The notes below the pieces were generated by a model, which was given only the letters and a program-made list of their open reading frames with translations, did not search any database and was not told the origin of the DNA. A program made the translations under genes and the position numbers. From Saccharomycopsis fibuligera x Saccharomycopsis cf. fibuligera (Eukaryota > Ascomycota > Saccharomycetes > Ascoideales > Saccharomycopsidaceae): a DNA stretch of 64,000 bases. The DNA is taken from positions 3,844,001 through 3,908,000 of the forward strand of contig CP012817.1 in NCBI GenBank assembly GCA_001936135.1, written 5' to 3'. Numbering within the stretch: position 1 is the first letter of the stretch; every line of letters begins with the position of its first letter. Shown here one piece after another: positions 22,009 to 32,560 of this stretch.

Positions 22009-22070
22009 GCTTACTACGCGCACGCCAATGTTTTCTTGCGCTTACTACGCGCACGCGAATGTTTTTTTGC
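22009..22070 (+). repeat. Tandem 31-bp repeat, two copies
   Basis: Unit GCTTACTACGCGCACGC followed by SAATGTTTTYTTGC occurs twice at exactly 31-base spacing, with about two mismatches. Just upstream, TTTGTCCGCA also occurs twice. The units are CpG-rich and may be protein-binding sites. Confidence 0.75.
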
Positions 22071-22695
22071 GCACCTGCCAAAACCCAGAGGGCCTGAGTT
22101 TTGCATTCTGCAGTGCATTTTTTTGCCGTAAACAGTTTAGTAATTTCACGCACAGTTGGAGGTGCAGAGTGTAGACATCTGCCTACGCTATTACCTAATA
22201 GTGCGGTCAGACAGCCAATGACACACCAGCGCCACACCAAAAGAAAAAGCAGGTAGCGGCAGCACCGTAAAAAGAAAAGTGTCTGGGAAGGCCGCGACGG
22301 CAGGATGGCCAATGGCGGCCGGCAATTCTGGATCCTAGGCAGGTACCTGTATGCGTATCGTGATGATTTGACGTCGAAGGCCTGCAGACCGCAGCACAAC
22401 ATTGCAACAATTGTACCGCACCATCTATATTGCGCACCGTCCACAGCGCAATTGCAAATGCTAGCTGGTATGGTATTTGTATCATCACCCTATATGTTTA
22501 GGCACCAAAGTCCTAGCACAGAGCAAGCTTTACGCAGCCTCGCCGCCTCACTTAAGAAATTACGCTTCAGAGCTGCAGCAGCAACGTAAAATAGAACGTA
22601 AAAAAAAGCAAAACTCTATAGATATTTGCAATTGGACGCATCCTCCGGTAGAGTATAACCATATAGCGCCATATTCTATGTAGTCACAGGGGTAA

Positions 22696-22710
22696 TTAGG
22701 GTTAGGGTTG
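22696..22710 (+). promoter_or_regulatory. TTAGGGTTAGGGTT motif, possible Tbf1 site
   Basis: Two and a half TTAGGG repeats, about 485 bases before the Gly-rich wall-protein ATG. Fungal Tbf1 binds TTAGGG repeats at non-telomeric promoters. Only the motif is visible; the factor is an inference. Confidence 0.4.
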
Positions 22711-23011
22711 CAGTTATGGTTATTCTTATGGTTTGGGCGCGGTGTGTACCGTGGAAACCCGTCCGAGGCTGAATCCCGCTACTGTCTGCCACCACCGCCA
22801 CTGCAGCGTACATGACACCAAAGAACTATGGCAAAACAGCTTTCACACCGGCGCCATTGCTACTGCCACTTCTGCGGCCACTGTCAGTTTCCACGCTGAA
22901 ACAGTCTAGGTTTCTTTTATTTGTTTCTTTTTGCGCCCAACATGCCGCTGGTTTCGGAAACAGCATATAGGCTTTACGCTTGCGGTGAAATGCCCCTAAG
23001 ATATTTTTCGC

Positions 23012-23019
23012 TATATAAA
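23012..23019 (+). promoter_or_regulatory. TATA box of the Gly-rich GPI protein gene
   Basis: TATATAAA 183 bases before the ATG at 23195, followed by a C/T-rich leader (TTCTCCCTTCTCTCCCTC), as in strongly expressed yeast genes. Confidence 0.6.
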
Positions 23020-23194
23020 TAAATTAGCATTTCTCCCTTCTCTCCCTCTGTGGCTTATTCGCTTTTTCTTCTTTCCCATTAACTTTTGTTCTGACGCTTG
23101 ATTTTGTTTTCCTCCATAACCAAACAACAATCGTTAAGTATACCCAAAGCGACCACCTCTACATTTTCTTCGCAGCTCACATTACAAGTACACA

Positions 23195-23632
23195 ATGCAA
23201 TTCTCCACCTCTCTCAGCTTGTTGACCTCCTTGTGCTTGGTGCAATTGGCCGCCTCTGCTGGTGTGTCCAACTCTACTGGCGGTGTTGCTGGTGGTAACA
23301 GCACCACTGGTGGCGGTGCCGGCGGTTCCAACTCCACTACCGGTGGCGGTGCTGGCGGTTCTAACAGCACCACTGGTGCCGGCGGTGCATCCAATTCTAC
23401 TGGCGGTGGCGCTGGCGGCTCCAACTCTACTGGTGGCGGTGCTGGCGGCTCCAACTCTACTGGTGGCGGTGCCGGTGGTTCCAACTCCACTGGCGGTGGC
23501 GCCGGCGGCTCTAACGGCTCTTCTGGTGGCTCTTCTGGCGCCGGCGGCTCTTCTTCTGGTGCCGCCGCCAGAACCGCCAGCCCAGCCATGTTGGCTGCCG
23601 CTGTGGTGTTGGGTGCTGCTGCCCTTCTCTGA
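23195..23632 (+). CDS. Gly/Ser/Asn-rich GPI-anchored cell-wall protein
   Basis: 145 residues. Signal peptide MQFSTSLSLLTSLCLVQLAASA, then about nine imperfect repeats of the type GGGAGGSNST, each with an N-S-T glycosylation sequon. A short Gly/Ser/Ala linker follows, then a C-terminal hydrophobic tail (ASPAMLAAAVVLGAAALL) after small residues, as expected for GPI attachment. A wall or plasma-membrane surface role follows from this layout; no family is recognised. The frame uses TTG, CTT and CTC for Leu and no CTG. The opposite strand is also long and open (23182-23880) but is a mirror of the repeat. The gene has a TATA box and a long upstream region. Confidence 0.8.
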   Translation: MQFSTSLSLLTSLCLVQLAASAGVSNSTGGVAGGNSTTGGGAGGSNSTTGGGAGGSNSTTGAGGASNSTGGGAGGSNSTGGGAGGSNSTGGGAGGSNSTGGGAGGSNGSSGGSSGAGGSSSGAAARTASPAMLAAAVVLGAAALL

Positions 23633-24912
23633 GCCAGTTGATTGAAGTAATCAACCAGTCGGTAATTGAAACATGAGTTACAGTTTAGCATTTTGCACGG
23701 ATGTTGAATCATATAAAACCACACATTACAAGACAATAATATATCTTTCTTTAAAAAAAAAAAGTGTTGACACAGCCAATGTTGAATGGAAAAAACAGTG
23801 GCAAAAAACGTCAAAAGGAAAAAGTGGTCTAGACCGTTCTTCGATGGAGCGCAGCGGGGGATCACTGCGTGTGTCTGCATATCGCCCGCGTCTGCTGTTT
23901 TTGCTTTTGATTTCCTGTTAATTCACTAATTTATTTTGTTCGATATGTTTTTTTACTTGACCTGCCCATTTCTAATACTCTATATAGCAAACTTTTGTTC
24001 CCAGACGACTATTTCTAATATTACTATTCTACTACAATTTTGATACTTCTTTTCTTTCTCTCACACCTGTTATATTATCCCTTTTTTGATTTTTCTTCTA
24101 TTTTTTTTTTAATTTTATTTTTTTAGTACTTTGTGCTTAGGTTTCTAAACAATCAAAAAGAGTTAATTTCGTTTCTCTAGTTCTTCACCAAGTAATTGCC
24201 GTTTTTCTGACACCGTCGTTGACTGGTTGAACAGCATGCTGTATAATATCGACTTGACACCTCCTAGTGCAGCGATCGGCGCTCAAGCTTTGTAGCATAG
24301 TGCCGAGCAGTGCTGCTTCCTGCGGAAAGTTGGGAATATCCAGCCAGCTCCAGGTTTTGACACATCCAATCCAATGAAGCTGCGTTATTTGTAATGTTTG
24401 AGCGACAGTATAATGGTCAACGGCTGTTCTTTTTGACTGTTCGCGGCGAATGACAATAACAGTAGCAATCAATATGTGAGTGTGCCCTGGAAGCTTGTCC
24501 CGGGAATCTGTCGCAGCTTTGAGTTGTCGGAAAGGGGCGGAGGCAGTTTTCATGTCTGAATGACACGACAAGTACATGGTTCCAAAAGTGAGGACCACCG
24601 GCGTTTTCACGTAGATTACTACCGAATCGTTGGCCTTTCAAAAACATCGCTATCCGCCTATATGCGCAGTCAAAGATACACATTCCCCTCAGCTTAACAA
24701 AAGCGTGAGCAGTGTTACTCTCGGAACAGCCAATCCGCAGTTCCTGGCTGTTACTCAGTACTAAATCAAAGCACTGAAAGGTGCGTGAGCTAGCGGGCGC
24801 CACTCATTCCGTAATCGTAAAAACAGAAATAAACTGCAAAAGGCAGAACAGAGGCCCTATTGTCTAGCCATTAATGAAACAATTGTAACATGTGCTGTCT
24901 ACTTGTATGTGT

Positions 24913-24936
24913 GCTGGTGCGTATGCTGGTGCGTAT
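24913..24936 (+). repeat. Two tandem copies of a 12-bp unit (GCTGGTGCGTAT)
   Basis: Perfect adjacent copies about 50 bases before the TATA box at 24977, so possibly a duplicated upstream activating site. Confidence 0.7.
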
Positions 24937-24976
24937 GCTGTGTGTCTACTCGATGCTAATGAAGGATCTACATTAG

Positions 24977-24984
24977 TATATAAA
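24977..24984 (+). promoter_or_regulatory. TATA box of the Ser/Thr-rich GPI protein gene
   Basis: TATATAAA 179 bases before the ATG at 25156. The distance is nearly the same as at the preceding GPI-protein gene. Confidence 0.6.
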
Positions 24985-25155
24985 TAGCACTATGGCCCAT
25001 GTCATTGATGTTTTTTTCGTTTTTCATTCTTCGCAAGCTTTCGCTATAGAATACCGATAGATATACCCTCTTTTAGTGCATACTATTCTCTCACTTTACT
25101 GCTTTGAACTCTGTGATTACCGCATACCCAACAGCACACCGATAACAATAGCACT

Positions 25156-25785
25156 ATGAAATACACCCATTTTTTCACCACTGCTTTGATATTTGCAACC
25201 AACGCGGTTGCCGCTGGTGTTGACACAGACTCCAGCGAGGGACTTTTAACTATCCAAACCATCAATCCTGCTTCCAATAACGCTACCGCCACTTCAAGCA
25301 GCTCCGATGACGTGCCAAGTGTGCTTCTTCAAACCACCACACCGCCACTTTCTCTCAACTCAGCCAGCGGCGGTTATACTAACGGCACGACCAACATTGG
25401 CGGGATCTCTAACCCAAATGTCAACAGTAGCAGTAGCAGTACTGCCGCGGTTGGCGCTTCTTCGGACGCTGCTTCCAGAACCCATACTTTAACCAGCGGC
25501 TATTCCAACGGCACTACTTTGAGTACCGCTCATACTACTGTTGCTTCTGTTAGCAGTGAATCTGACCTTCATACCAAGACAGCCATTGCTACTTCGGGTA
25601 CCGATTCTGATGCCGACAGTGGCACTGACAGCGGCTCTTCCTCCTCATCATCGTCATCATCCTCTGGTTCGTCCAGTGGCTCTGCTTCTGATGGGGCTGG
25701 CTCTAGTGGTAGCGGGGCCAATGATAAGCTTAGCGTTGGCATCTTTGGTGCTTTGATGGTTCCAATGGCCATGATGTTCATGTAA
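25156..25785 (+). CDS. Ser/Thr-rich GPI-anchored surface protein
   Basis: 209 residues. Signal peptide MKYTHFFTTALIFATNAVAA, then a Ser/Thr/Asn-rich stalk with many potential O- and N-glycosylation sites (NAT, NGT, NSS). An Asp/Ser run and a poly-Ser stretch follow near 165-185. The C-terminus has the GPI pattern: a small-residue site near SGSGAND, then a hydrophobic tail (LSVGIFGALMVPMAMMFM). It is unrelated in sequence to the Gly-rich protein 1.5 kb upstream but has the same architecture and promoter layout, which suggests a small group of co-regulated wall proteins. No named family is recognised. Confidence 0.8.
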   Translation: MKYTHFFTTALIFATNAVAAGVDTDSSEGLLTIQTINPASNNATATSSSSDDVPSVLLQTTTPPLSLNSASGGYTNGTTNIGGISNPNVNSSSSSTAAVGASSDAASRTHTLTSGYSNGTTLSTAHTTVASVSSESDLHTKTAIATSGTDSDADSGTDSGSSSSSSSSSSGSSSGSASDGAGSSGSGANDKLSVGIFGALMVPMAMMFM

Positions 25786-25809
25786 ATGCAGTCGATGTAA
25801 ATGCAGTCG
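25780..25809 (+). repeat. 15-bp tandem duplication spanning a stop codon
   Basis: ATGTAAATGCAGTCG occurs twice in a row. The first copy contains the last Met codon and the TAA of the GPI-protein gene, so the duplication leaves the protein unchanged. Confidence 0.85.
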
Positions 25810-27276
25810 CTGCTAAAATTTCAGTTTCACTTTTTCTCTCTTGTTTTTTCTTTCGTCTTTTCTTTCGTCTTCGTTTAAATTCACTAGATCTTTTTGCTTT
25901 TGCTTCCCCTTATGTGCTTTCCCATACTTTGTTTGTTCGCTTCATGATGTTTCTTCTTACGCTCCTTTTACGCCCCTTTCAAAAAGTATTTTACAATAGA
26001 CCATATCTACTATTGGCTAAACTACACAATTGTGTTTTTTACCTCTTTCATGTTACATCGCTGTAAAGACGAACACTAAGCCTCATTTGGAAACTTGTTG
26101 GCTGCAGCATGTTCAGCACACTGCCTCTACGGTACCTCTGGTCATCTTTCGGAAGACCATCACAAAATCAGAGATTAGCCGCCGTACCCCCAGCCTCAAG
26201 TCAAAAAAAAAAATACTTCTGACAGCTGTTTTTCCTGAGTATAAGCTGCGACGTGCCCCAGCTTACTTCGAGCACTGAATTAACTATTTCGTAGCGTTTT
26301 TACCATGATTGCATTTCTCATTAACCTTCACCAAAGGCTTCGATAATTTGGCAATTGACCCAAATGCCATATTGGTATGCAAATTATTGACTACCCGGAC
26401 TTGTGTAATGTAAATAAAACAGGGTGGCATATATTGGTAATCCCCTTTCTCAGGCAAACCCCACATCCGGGTACTATTCTTTTTCACACTGTTAAGCAGC
26501 GTCAGTCACGCTTTAAATATGAACGCATTTGTGTTTTTGCATCTCATGAGGTGGTTGAGATACGAGGTCGTATTCGTACCCAAATAAATGTTTCAATTGT
26601 TGAGCATTGCCTGAGAATTGAAACAAGTACCAATTAAATTAAAAAAATGCTCAAGCGGCCGTTTTTTTTGTTGTACAGAGCTAAATGTTAAAGCATTACT
26701 ATTTTTGACCAGTCGCAGCTGTCGCGATTCAAATCCAAAGCGGTTGGCGATCGCTTAATTTAGCCGGTATTTAGTAAGCGGATGGTGGTTATTAGCACAT
26801 TGGACAAATTTTAATACATATCACCTATACTCTTGTGATTTTTTTTACCTTTACTTGAGAAACCATCAATACAGCACCACAATCAACAGCGTCACAAATA
26901 ACCCTCAGTAGTAACAACTCGTACTATCGCGTAGCCTTGTAATCAGTGCATTTGTACGGGGTTTGAGTTTCTGGTTCTGGTTGGAGATTCCGCGCTGCGG
27001 CTGCAGGCACTAGTCACTCACTCTGCACGAATGAGAAAAAAAAAAAAAAGTAAAAAAAAAGAAAACTAACAAATTTTTCGCCGTGGCTTCCTCCTTTTTC
27101 TAATACTTTTTTATATAGATACAAATCACTTAAAAACTAAAATCACCAAAAAAAAAAAAAAACTTCACAGAAAAATATTTTGAAGCTTTCAAAAAACCTT
27201 AAAAGAAACAAGTGGTTTAAGTTTTCTCGAAAATTGTCAAGAACGTCACCAAAAGAAACCTGATCTTCAACAAACA
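25786..27276. other. Intergenic, 1.5 kb upstream of HEM1
   Basis: No supported gene; a frame at 26377-26637 lacks recognisable features. The last 250 bases are A/T-homopolymer rich and form the HEM1 promoter and leader. Confidence 0.5.
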
Positions 27277-29004
27277 ATGGAAGCCGTAGCTCGTCAATCT
27301 GTTGCTTGTTGTCCGTTTGTTCGTCAAGCGTCGATGAATGGCATGAAGAGCCTTAGCGCTCCTCACCCTGGAATCAAGTTGGCCGAAAAAGCTGTTCACT
27401 GCCCGGTCATGGGTCCTGCTGTCATGAGGGCCAAGAAGCAGCACTATTCCACTGCTTCCAAGCCATTGAACGCAACCGCAACCACTGCTCCCACTCCAGT
27501 TGAACAACAATTTGTTGCTCCAGGTGCTGCTGCTGCTGCTGCTCCAGGTGCTGGTGTCATTCCACCTCAAAGCAACACCAATGAAAAACCATTTGATTTT
27601 GGCGGTCTTTTTGAAAGTGAATTGGCCAAGAAGCGCCAGGACAAGTCCTACCGTTACTTCAACAACATCAATCGTCTTGCTAGAGAATTTCCAATAGCTC
27701 ATAGAAATACTGAGCAAGATAAGGTCACCGTTTGGTGTTCCAATGATTACTTGGGAATGGGTAGAAACCAAGAAGTTATCAAGGCCATGAGAGCCACCTT
27801 GGACAAGTATGGTGCTGGTTCTGGTGGTACTAGAAACATTGCTGGTCATAATCAGCATGCCATGAAACTTGAAGCTGAGTTAGCGGCGTTGCACAAAAAA
27901 GAAGCCGCTTTAGTTTTCACTTCTTGTTTTGTTGCTAATGATTCTGTTTTGGAATTATTAGGTGCCAAAATCAAAGATTTAGTTATTTTCTCTGATGAAT
28001 TGAACCATGCCTCAATGATTGTTGGAATGAGACATTCTAGAGCTAAAAAGGAAATTTTCAAGCACAACAACTTGAATGATTTGGAAGCAAGATTGGCTAA
28101 ATACCCAAGATCTACTCCTAAATTGATTGCTTTTGAATCCGTTTATTCCATGTGTGGTTCTGTTGCTCCAATTGATGAGATTTGCAACTTGGCTAAAAAA
28201 TACGGTGCTTTGACCTTTTTGGATGAAGTTCACGCTGTTGGTATGTACGGCCCTCATGGTGCTGGTGTTGCTGAGCATTTGGACTTTGATGCCCATTTGG
28301 CCACTGGTGTCAGATCTCCAGATTACACCACTGTTTCTGACAAAGTTGATATGATTACCGGTACTTTGGGTAAGACTTTTGCCACTGTTGGCGGTTACGT
28401 TGCTGCTAGCGCTAACTTAGTCGACTGGGTTAGATCTTATGCTCCTGGTTTCATCTTCACCACTACTTTACCACCAGCTATCATGGCTGGTGCCGCCGCT
28501 GCTATTAAATACCAAAGATCCACCATCCAAGACAGAGTGTTGCAACAACAGCACGCTAGATACCTTAAGGGCGAATTCGCAAGAATTGGTATTCCAGTTA
28601 TTCCAAACCCATCTCATATTGTTCCAGTGCTTGTTGGTGATGCTGCTAAAGCCAAGAAGGCTTCTGATATGTTGATGGATATTTACAAAATTTACGTTCA
28701 AGCTATCAACTTTCCTACTGTTGCTAAAGGTACTGAAAGATTGAGAATTTCTCCAACTCCAGGTCACACCAATGATTTGAGTGACATTTTAATTGAGGCT
28801 ACTGATTCTATCTTCAAAGATTTGAGTTTACCAAGAATCAGAGACTACGAATTGATGGGCGGTTTGGAAGGTGTTGGAACCGGTGAAGTTGTTGAACCAA
28901 TCTGGACCGATGAGCAATTGAAGTTGAGTGACAAGGATTTTAACCCTAATGTTTTTAATACCACCTTCGAATACTTGAAGTCTTCTTCTGGTTATGACAT
29001 CTGA
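27277..29004 (+). CDS. HEM1: 5-aminolevulinate synthase, mitochondrial
   Basis: PLP enzyme that condenses glycine and succinyl-CoA to 5-aminolevulinate, the first step of heme synthesis in the mitochondrial matrix. 575 residues. The N-terminal ~110 are a presequence and linker with two Cys-Pro heme-regulatory-type motifs (CCPF at 11-14, HCPV at 41-44). The catalytic core starts with [15 protein letters not shown]. Key blocks: [32 protein letters not shown] and [20 protein letters not shown] carries the PLP lysine at residue 366. The start is the first ATG and gives a plausible targeting sequence. The gene uses TTG and CTT for Leu with no CTG, and looks highly expressed. Confidence 0.98.
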   Translation: MEAVARQSVACCPFVRQASMNGMKSLSAPHPGIKLAEKAVHCPVMGPAVMRAKKQHYSTASKPLNATATTAPTPVEQQFVAPGAAAAAAPGAGVIPPQSNTNEKPFDFGGLFESELAKKRQDKSYRYFNNINRLAREFPIAHRNTEQDKVTVWCSNDYLGMGRNQEVIKAMRATLDKYGAGSGGTRNIAGHNQHAMKLEAELAALHKKEAALVFTSCFVANDSVLELLGAKIKDLVIFSDELNHASMIVGMRHSRAKKEIFKHNNLNDLEARLAKYPRSTPKLIAFESVYSMCGSVAPIDEICNLAKKYGALTFLDEVHAVGMYGPHGAGVAEHLDFDAHLATGVRSPDYTTVSDKVDMITGTLGKTFATVGGYVAASANLVDWVRSYAPGFIFTTTLPPAIMAGAAAAIKYQRSTIQDRVLQQQHARYLKGEFARIGIPVIPNPSHIVPVLVGDAAKAKKASDMLMDIYKIYVQAINFPTVAKGTERLRISPTPGHTNDLSDILIEATDSIFKDLSLPRIRDYELMGGLEGVGTGEVVEPIWTDEQLKLSDKDFNPNVFNTTFEYLKSSSGYDI

Positions 29005-29925
29005 GTACTTTTTGAAATGATAACTTAGCAATGATCTGACAATGGCTTTTGGTCGTTTGCTGGTTTGTCCATATTCAGTAATGTGCGTATTCCCATTAAT
29101 CATTATTCATTTTGACGTTGTCTGTTTCTTTTTTTTTTTTTTTGATTATCTTTTTCTATTGTTTTTATTTTTATCTTAAAATGATCCGAAAAAAAAAATA
29201 AAAAAAAATAAAAAAAAAAAACTAATTACTTTACTCTTGACATGCTTTATCTTTTATCTTTTTTATTTATTTTAACCATTTTCAACTTAAACAAATAACC
29301 TTATCTTTTTTTTTTTCCTCGAACATTTACACCAACTTGTTCAATGTTTTTTTTTTTTTTGTTTTTTTTTTTTTGTTTTTTTTTTTTGCCTATACATCAG
29401 TGTTAAACATCATGTCATGGTTTTTTTTTTTTTTTTTTTTTAAGAATGGCTATTTGTTTGTGCTAATATGTACCAACGGTGGTATTTGGTTTAATTCTAA
29501 TGCACACTATCAATTAGTGATAAACAAGTTTTGCTTTTTGTGTAGTCTCTTCTAATAAGTGAATCTAGAAAATATGTCATGCATGTCGATACTCTGCAAT
29601 GCATTTGTCAATTTTTATAATGCGCCTTGTCATATATTAGCTAATCAGAGATTTTTCCGTTTCTTTTCCACTTTTTTAAATAAGAAAAATTATTTCGCCT
29701 GTTCCGCTCTAGAACTATGGAAAAAGGAAAAAAAAAAAAAAAAAAAAAAAATAAAAAAAATAAAAAATAAAAAAGGAAAGAGTCATGGAGGGTGAAAAAG
29801 CCTTGCAGAGAATAGTCAGCCTCGACTTTGATTTTTTGCTACGTTCTCTTATTATTTTTATCCAGGGTCCCTAGTTAAATTAATAACTTATTAATATCAA
29901 ATTACTTTACCAATCCTCATCCAAC
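29005..29925. other. Intergenic between HEM1 and THR4, homopolymer-rich
   Basis: Contains interrupted T runs at 29347-29388, T21 at 29421-29441 and an A-rich block at 29728-29770 just before the THR4 promoter. The frames seen here encode only poly-Phe or poly-Lys, and I see no gene. Confidence 0.6.
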
Positions 29926-31497
29926 ATGTCTCAGCAATACAGATCCACTAGATCTTCTGATCCAGCCACCATTAGTTTTGAAGAAACCGTCATCACCGGT
30001 CTTGCTCCAGATGGAGGGCTTTACTTGCCTTCTAGCATTCCTCAACTTCCAAGCGATTTCCTCAACAAATGGGTACACCTCAGCTTCCAAGAACTTGCTT
30101 TTGAAATCCTTAGACTTTACATTAACAAGTCTGAAATTAGTGACGATGACTTGACTTCCTTGATTAAAAAATCTTACAGCACTTTTAGAGCTCCTGACAT
30201 CACTCCACTTGTTGATCTTGCCAGTGAAGGTAAAAATGTTCATGTTTTGGAATTATTCCATGGCCCAACTTATGCATTCAAAGATGTTGCTTTGCAATTC
30301 GTTGGCAATTTGTTTGAATTCTTCTTGACTAGAAAAAATGCCAATTTGAAACCAAATGAACCAAAACATCACATTACCGTTGTTGGTGCAACATCTGGTG
30401 ATACCGGTAGTGCTGCCATTTATGGTCTTAGAAACAAAAAAGACGTCAGCGTGTTCATCTTGTATCCAACAGGAAAAATCTCACCAATTCAAGAAGAGCA
30501 GATGACTACTGTTGATGATGCCAACGTTCACACCTTGTCAGTCAAAGGTTATTTTGATGATTGCCAAAACATTGTCAAGGAAATTTTTGGTGATGTTGAA
30601 TTCAACAGCAAGTACCATGTCGGTGCAGTTAACTCAATCAATTGGGCTCGTATCTTGTCGCAAATGACATATTACTTCCACTCTTTTTTCCAACTTGCTA
30701 GAGCTAAGAATTTAACTACTGCCGATCAAATAAGAGATCAATTGAAAGTGAAATTTGTGGTGCCTTCCGGTAACTTCGGTGATATTTTAGCTGGTTATTA
30801 TGCTAAGCAAATGGGATTACCAGTGGAAAAATTGGTCATTGCTACTAACGAAAACGATATATTGTACAGATTTATCAAGTCTGGTAAATATGTTAAAGAA
30901 TCGAACGAAGTTAAGGCTACACATTCTCCAGCTATGGATATCTTAATTTCTTCCAATTTTGAAAGATTGCTTTGGTATTGGGTTAGAAACGACTCGCGTG
31001 CAATCGAAGGTCACGCTGAAAATGCTGACTTAAAAGCCGGTGAAACTTTGAACAGTTGGATGAAACAATTAAAGAATGGTGAGGCTATTGAAGTTAATCA
31101 ACGTATCCTTGATGCCGCATTGATTGAATTTGATGCTGAAAGAGTTAATAATGCAGAAACCATTAATACCATCAAACAAGTTTATGAGGAAAGTGGTAAA
31201 TCATACGTCATCGATCCACACACAGCCGTTGGGGTGAAGGCCACTATTGAACAAAACACCAAAGACAGTAAAGTTGATTACATTACCTTGTCTACTGCCC
31301 ATCCTGCAAAATTTGCCGAAGCGGTTAATCAAGCTTTGAGCTCATTCGAAGGTTACAGTTTTGAAAAGGATGTGTTGCCAGAAGAATTGAAGGCTTTGGG
31401 CACTAAGGAAAAAAGAATCAGATTGGTGCCTGAAGCAAATGTGAAGTTGGTCCAAGATATCATTATTGAAGAGTTGGCCAAAGAGGGAAGCGCTTAA
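29926..31497 (+). CDS. THR4: Threonine synthase
   Basis: PLP enzyme converting O-phosphohomoserine to threonine, the last step of threonine synthesis in the cytosol. 523 residues, near the usual fungal length. The N-terminal YRSTRSSDPATISFEETVI fits the fungal/bacterial threonine synthase type. PLP lysine 119 lies in HGPTYAFKDVALQF. Further blocks are VVGATSGDTGSAAIYGL (phosphate-binding loop), AVNSINWARILSQ, VVPSGNFGDILAGYYAKQMGLP and YITLSTAHPAKFAEAV. ATG context is good and no earlier in-frame ATG is needed. It follows HEM1 in the same direction, 0.9 kb apart. No CTG codons were seen. Confidence 0.98.
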   Translation: MSQQYRSTRSSDPATISFEETVITGLAPDGGLYLPSSIPQLPSDFLNKWVHLSFQELAFEILRLYINKSEISDDDLTSLIKKSYSTFRAPDITPLVDLASEGKNVHVLELFHGPTYAFKDVALQFVGNLFEFFLTRKNANLKPNEPKHHITVVGATSGDTGSAAIYGLRNKKDVSVFILYPTGKISPIQEEQMTTVDDANVHTLSVKGYFDDCQNIVKEIFGDVEFNSKYHVGAVNSINWARILSQMTYYFHSFFQLARAKNLTTADQIRDQLKVKFVVPSGNFGDILAGYYAKQMGLPVEKLVIATNENDILYRFIKSGKYVKESNEVKATHSPAMDILISSNFERLLWYWVRNDSRAIEGHAENADLKAGETLNSWMKQLKNGEAIEVNQRILDAALIEFDAERVNNAETINTIKQVYEESGKSYVIDPHTAVGVKATIEQNTKDSKVDYITLSTAHPAKFAEAVNQALSSFEGYSFEKDVLPEELKALGTKEKRIRLVPEANVKLVQDIIIEELAKEGSA

Positions 31498-32560
31498 AGT
31501 ACATGATTTGAATCAATCAATTCTGGGTACTTGACTATTATTTTTAACGTTTGATGTTTACTTTTTTTTATAGTTTACTGTTTTTCTGCTACTATTTTTT
31601 ATTACTATTTTTTTTCCTCCTCTCGCTGAATATATATTCAGCTATATGTTGGCAATGTCCTCAACAACTAGTCAACAGCCAATAGAAAAACTTGCATTAT
31701 TGAAAAAATAATTTAAAAAATAATTTTATTCTTCATTATTATCGTAGTAGTTTCCATAAATATGAACAGGGTGTTTTACACTAATTTGAGATGTTTTTAA
31801 GGTATCAATTTTTATTTAGGAAAATAAGAAAGCATGGTTACGACTGCTGTATCCGTGGTGAATGCAATAATCATGCATGTCGTCAATTAAACCATCCTTG
31901 ATATGCGTAGAAGATATCGTGTACATTTTCAAACGTTGTCATTACTAGAAAAAATAAGCCCAAACTTACAGGTTACTTTATTATGTTTTTTGCTATCATT
32001 AGCGGCATATATATCAAGTACTAGTATCTTAAAGAAATAAAAATACTTTTCTATCTATTCATTAGCGTCGTTAAATTCTTTTCATTCCATCTCCTTAACT
32101 AACATTTCACAAAACCAACTTCAAGGCAGTGTAGGTCTTCTTGATAGCTTTATAAGACTATGAGGAAGGGGTGGGACCGTTTAGCTAGTTTTGAATAACG
32201 TTTTATCCACTATTAGCGTTATATCCACTTATTAATTCCGGGATAAAATTTTGGCATTGTTAATAGAAATAATGGGAATAAAAAGTTAGATAGTTGGAAT
32301 CATAACTTTATGATTGTTACGCATTACTCATTTTTATCTACCAAGTAAACCTTTTTGAATGAGCTAAATAATTACATCTTAAATAACACAAATACCAAGA
32401 CTTTCCTTTAACTTTTTTTTCTTTAAAAAACCTGTTTGTCACATCTATTTTAAACGCTATAATTGAACCAAAACCAAAACTATTAACCATAGAGATCAAA
32501 AATTCAAAAATTCATCATTTGTGAATATTGGGACACCAAAGAAATTACATTATTATTATT
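31498..32560. other. Intergenic between converging THR4 and TFC1
   Basis: About 1.06 kb, AT-rich. No supported gene or RNA element was seen. Confidence 0.6.

Larger units (their letters stand above)
17042..23194. other. 6.1 kb stretch without a supported gene
   Basis: Largest gene-free region of the window. 17.0-20.7 kb is AT-rich with short random frames. 20.7-23.0 kb is GC-richer, with many overlapping frames on both strands (for example 21911-22444 minus, 22305-22589 plus) that show no domain or conserved feature. It holds A37 at 17808-17844, two T-run/A-run palindromes, T30 at 21263-21292, a 31-bp tandem repeat at 22009-22070 and a TTAGGG repeat motif at 22696. The right end is the promoter of the Gly-rich wall protein. 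An unrecognised non-coding RNA could be hidden here. Confidence 0.5.
23633..25155. other. Intergenic, 1.5 kb between two GPI-protein genes
   Basis: No supported gene. Minus-strand frames at 24185-24610 and 24417-24803 overlap each other in different frames and show no recognisable feature. The right end is the promoter of the next gene and contains a short tandem repeat at 24913-24936. Confidence 0.5.

Noticed and set aside
21911-22589. Several overlapping ORFs of 85-180 codons on both strands
   Set aside because: They arise from GC-rich, stop-poor sequence. They overlap in different frames and show no domain, signal or conserved motif.
23182-23880. 232-codon Pro/Glu-rich minus-strand ORF
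   Set aside because: It is the reverse strand of the Gly-rich repeat gene; the plus frame has the signal peptide and GPI tail.
24185-24803. Two minus-strand ORFs of 141 and 128 codons
   Set aside because: They overlap each other out of frame, are Cys/His-rich without pattern and lack recognisable family features.
26700-26760. tRNA-like T-arm (GATTCAAATCC)
   Set aside because: No matching acceptor, D or anticodon arms can be drawn around it.
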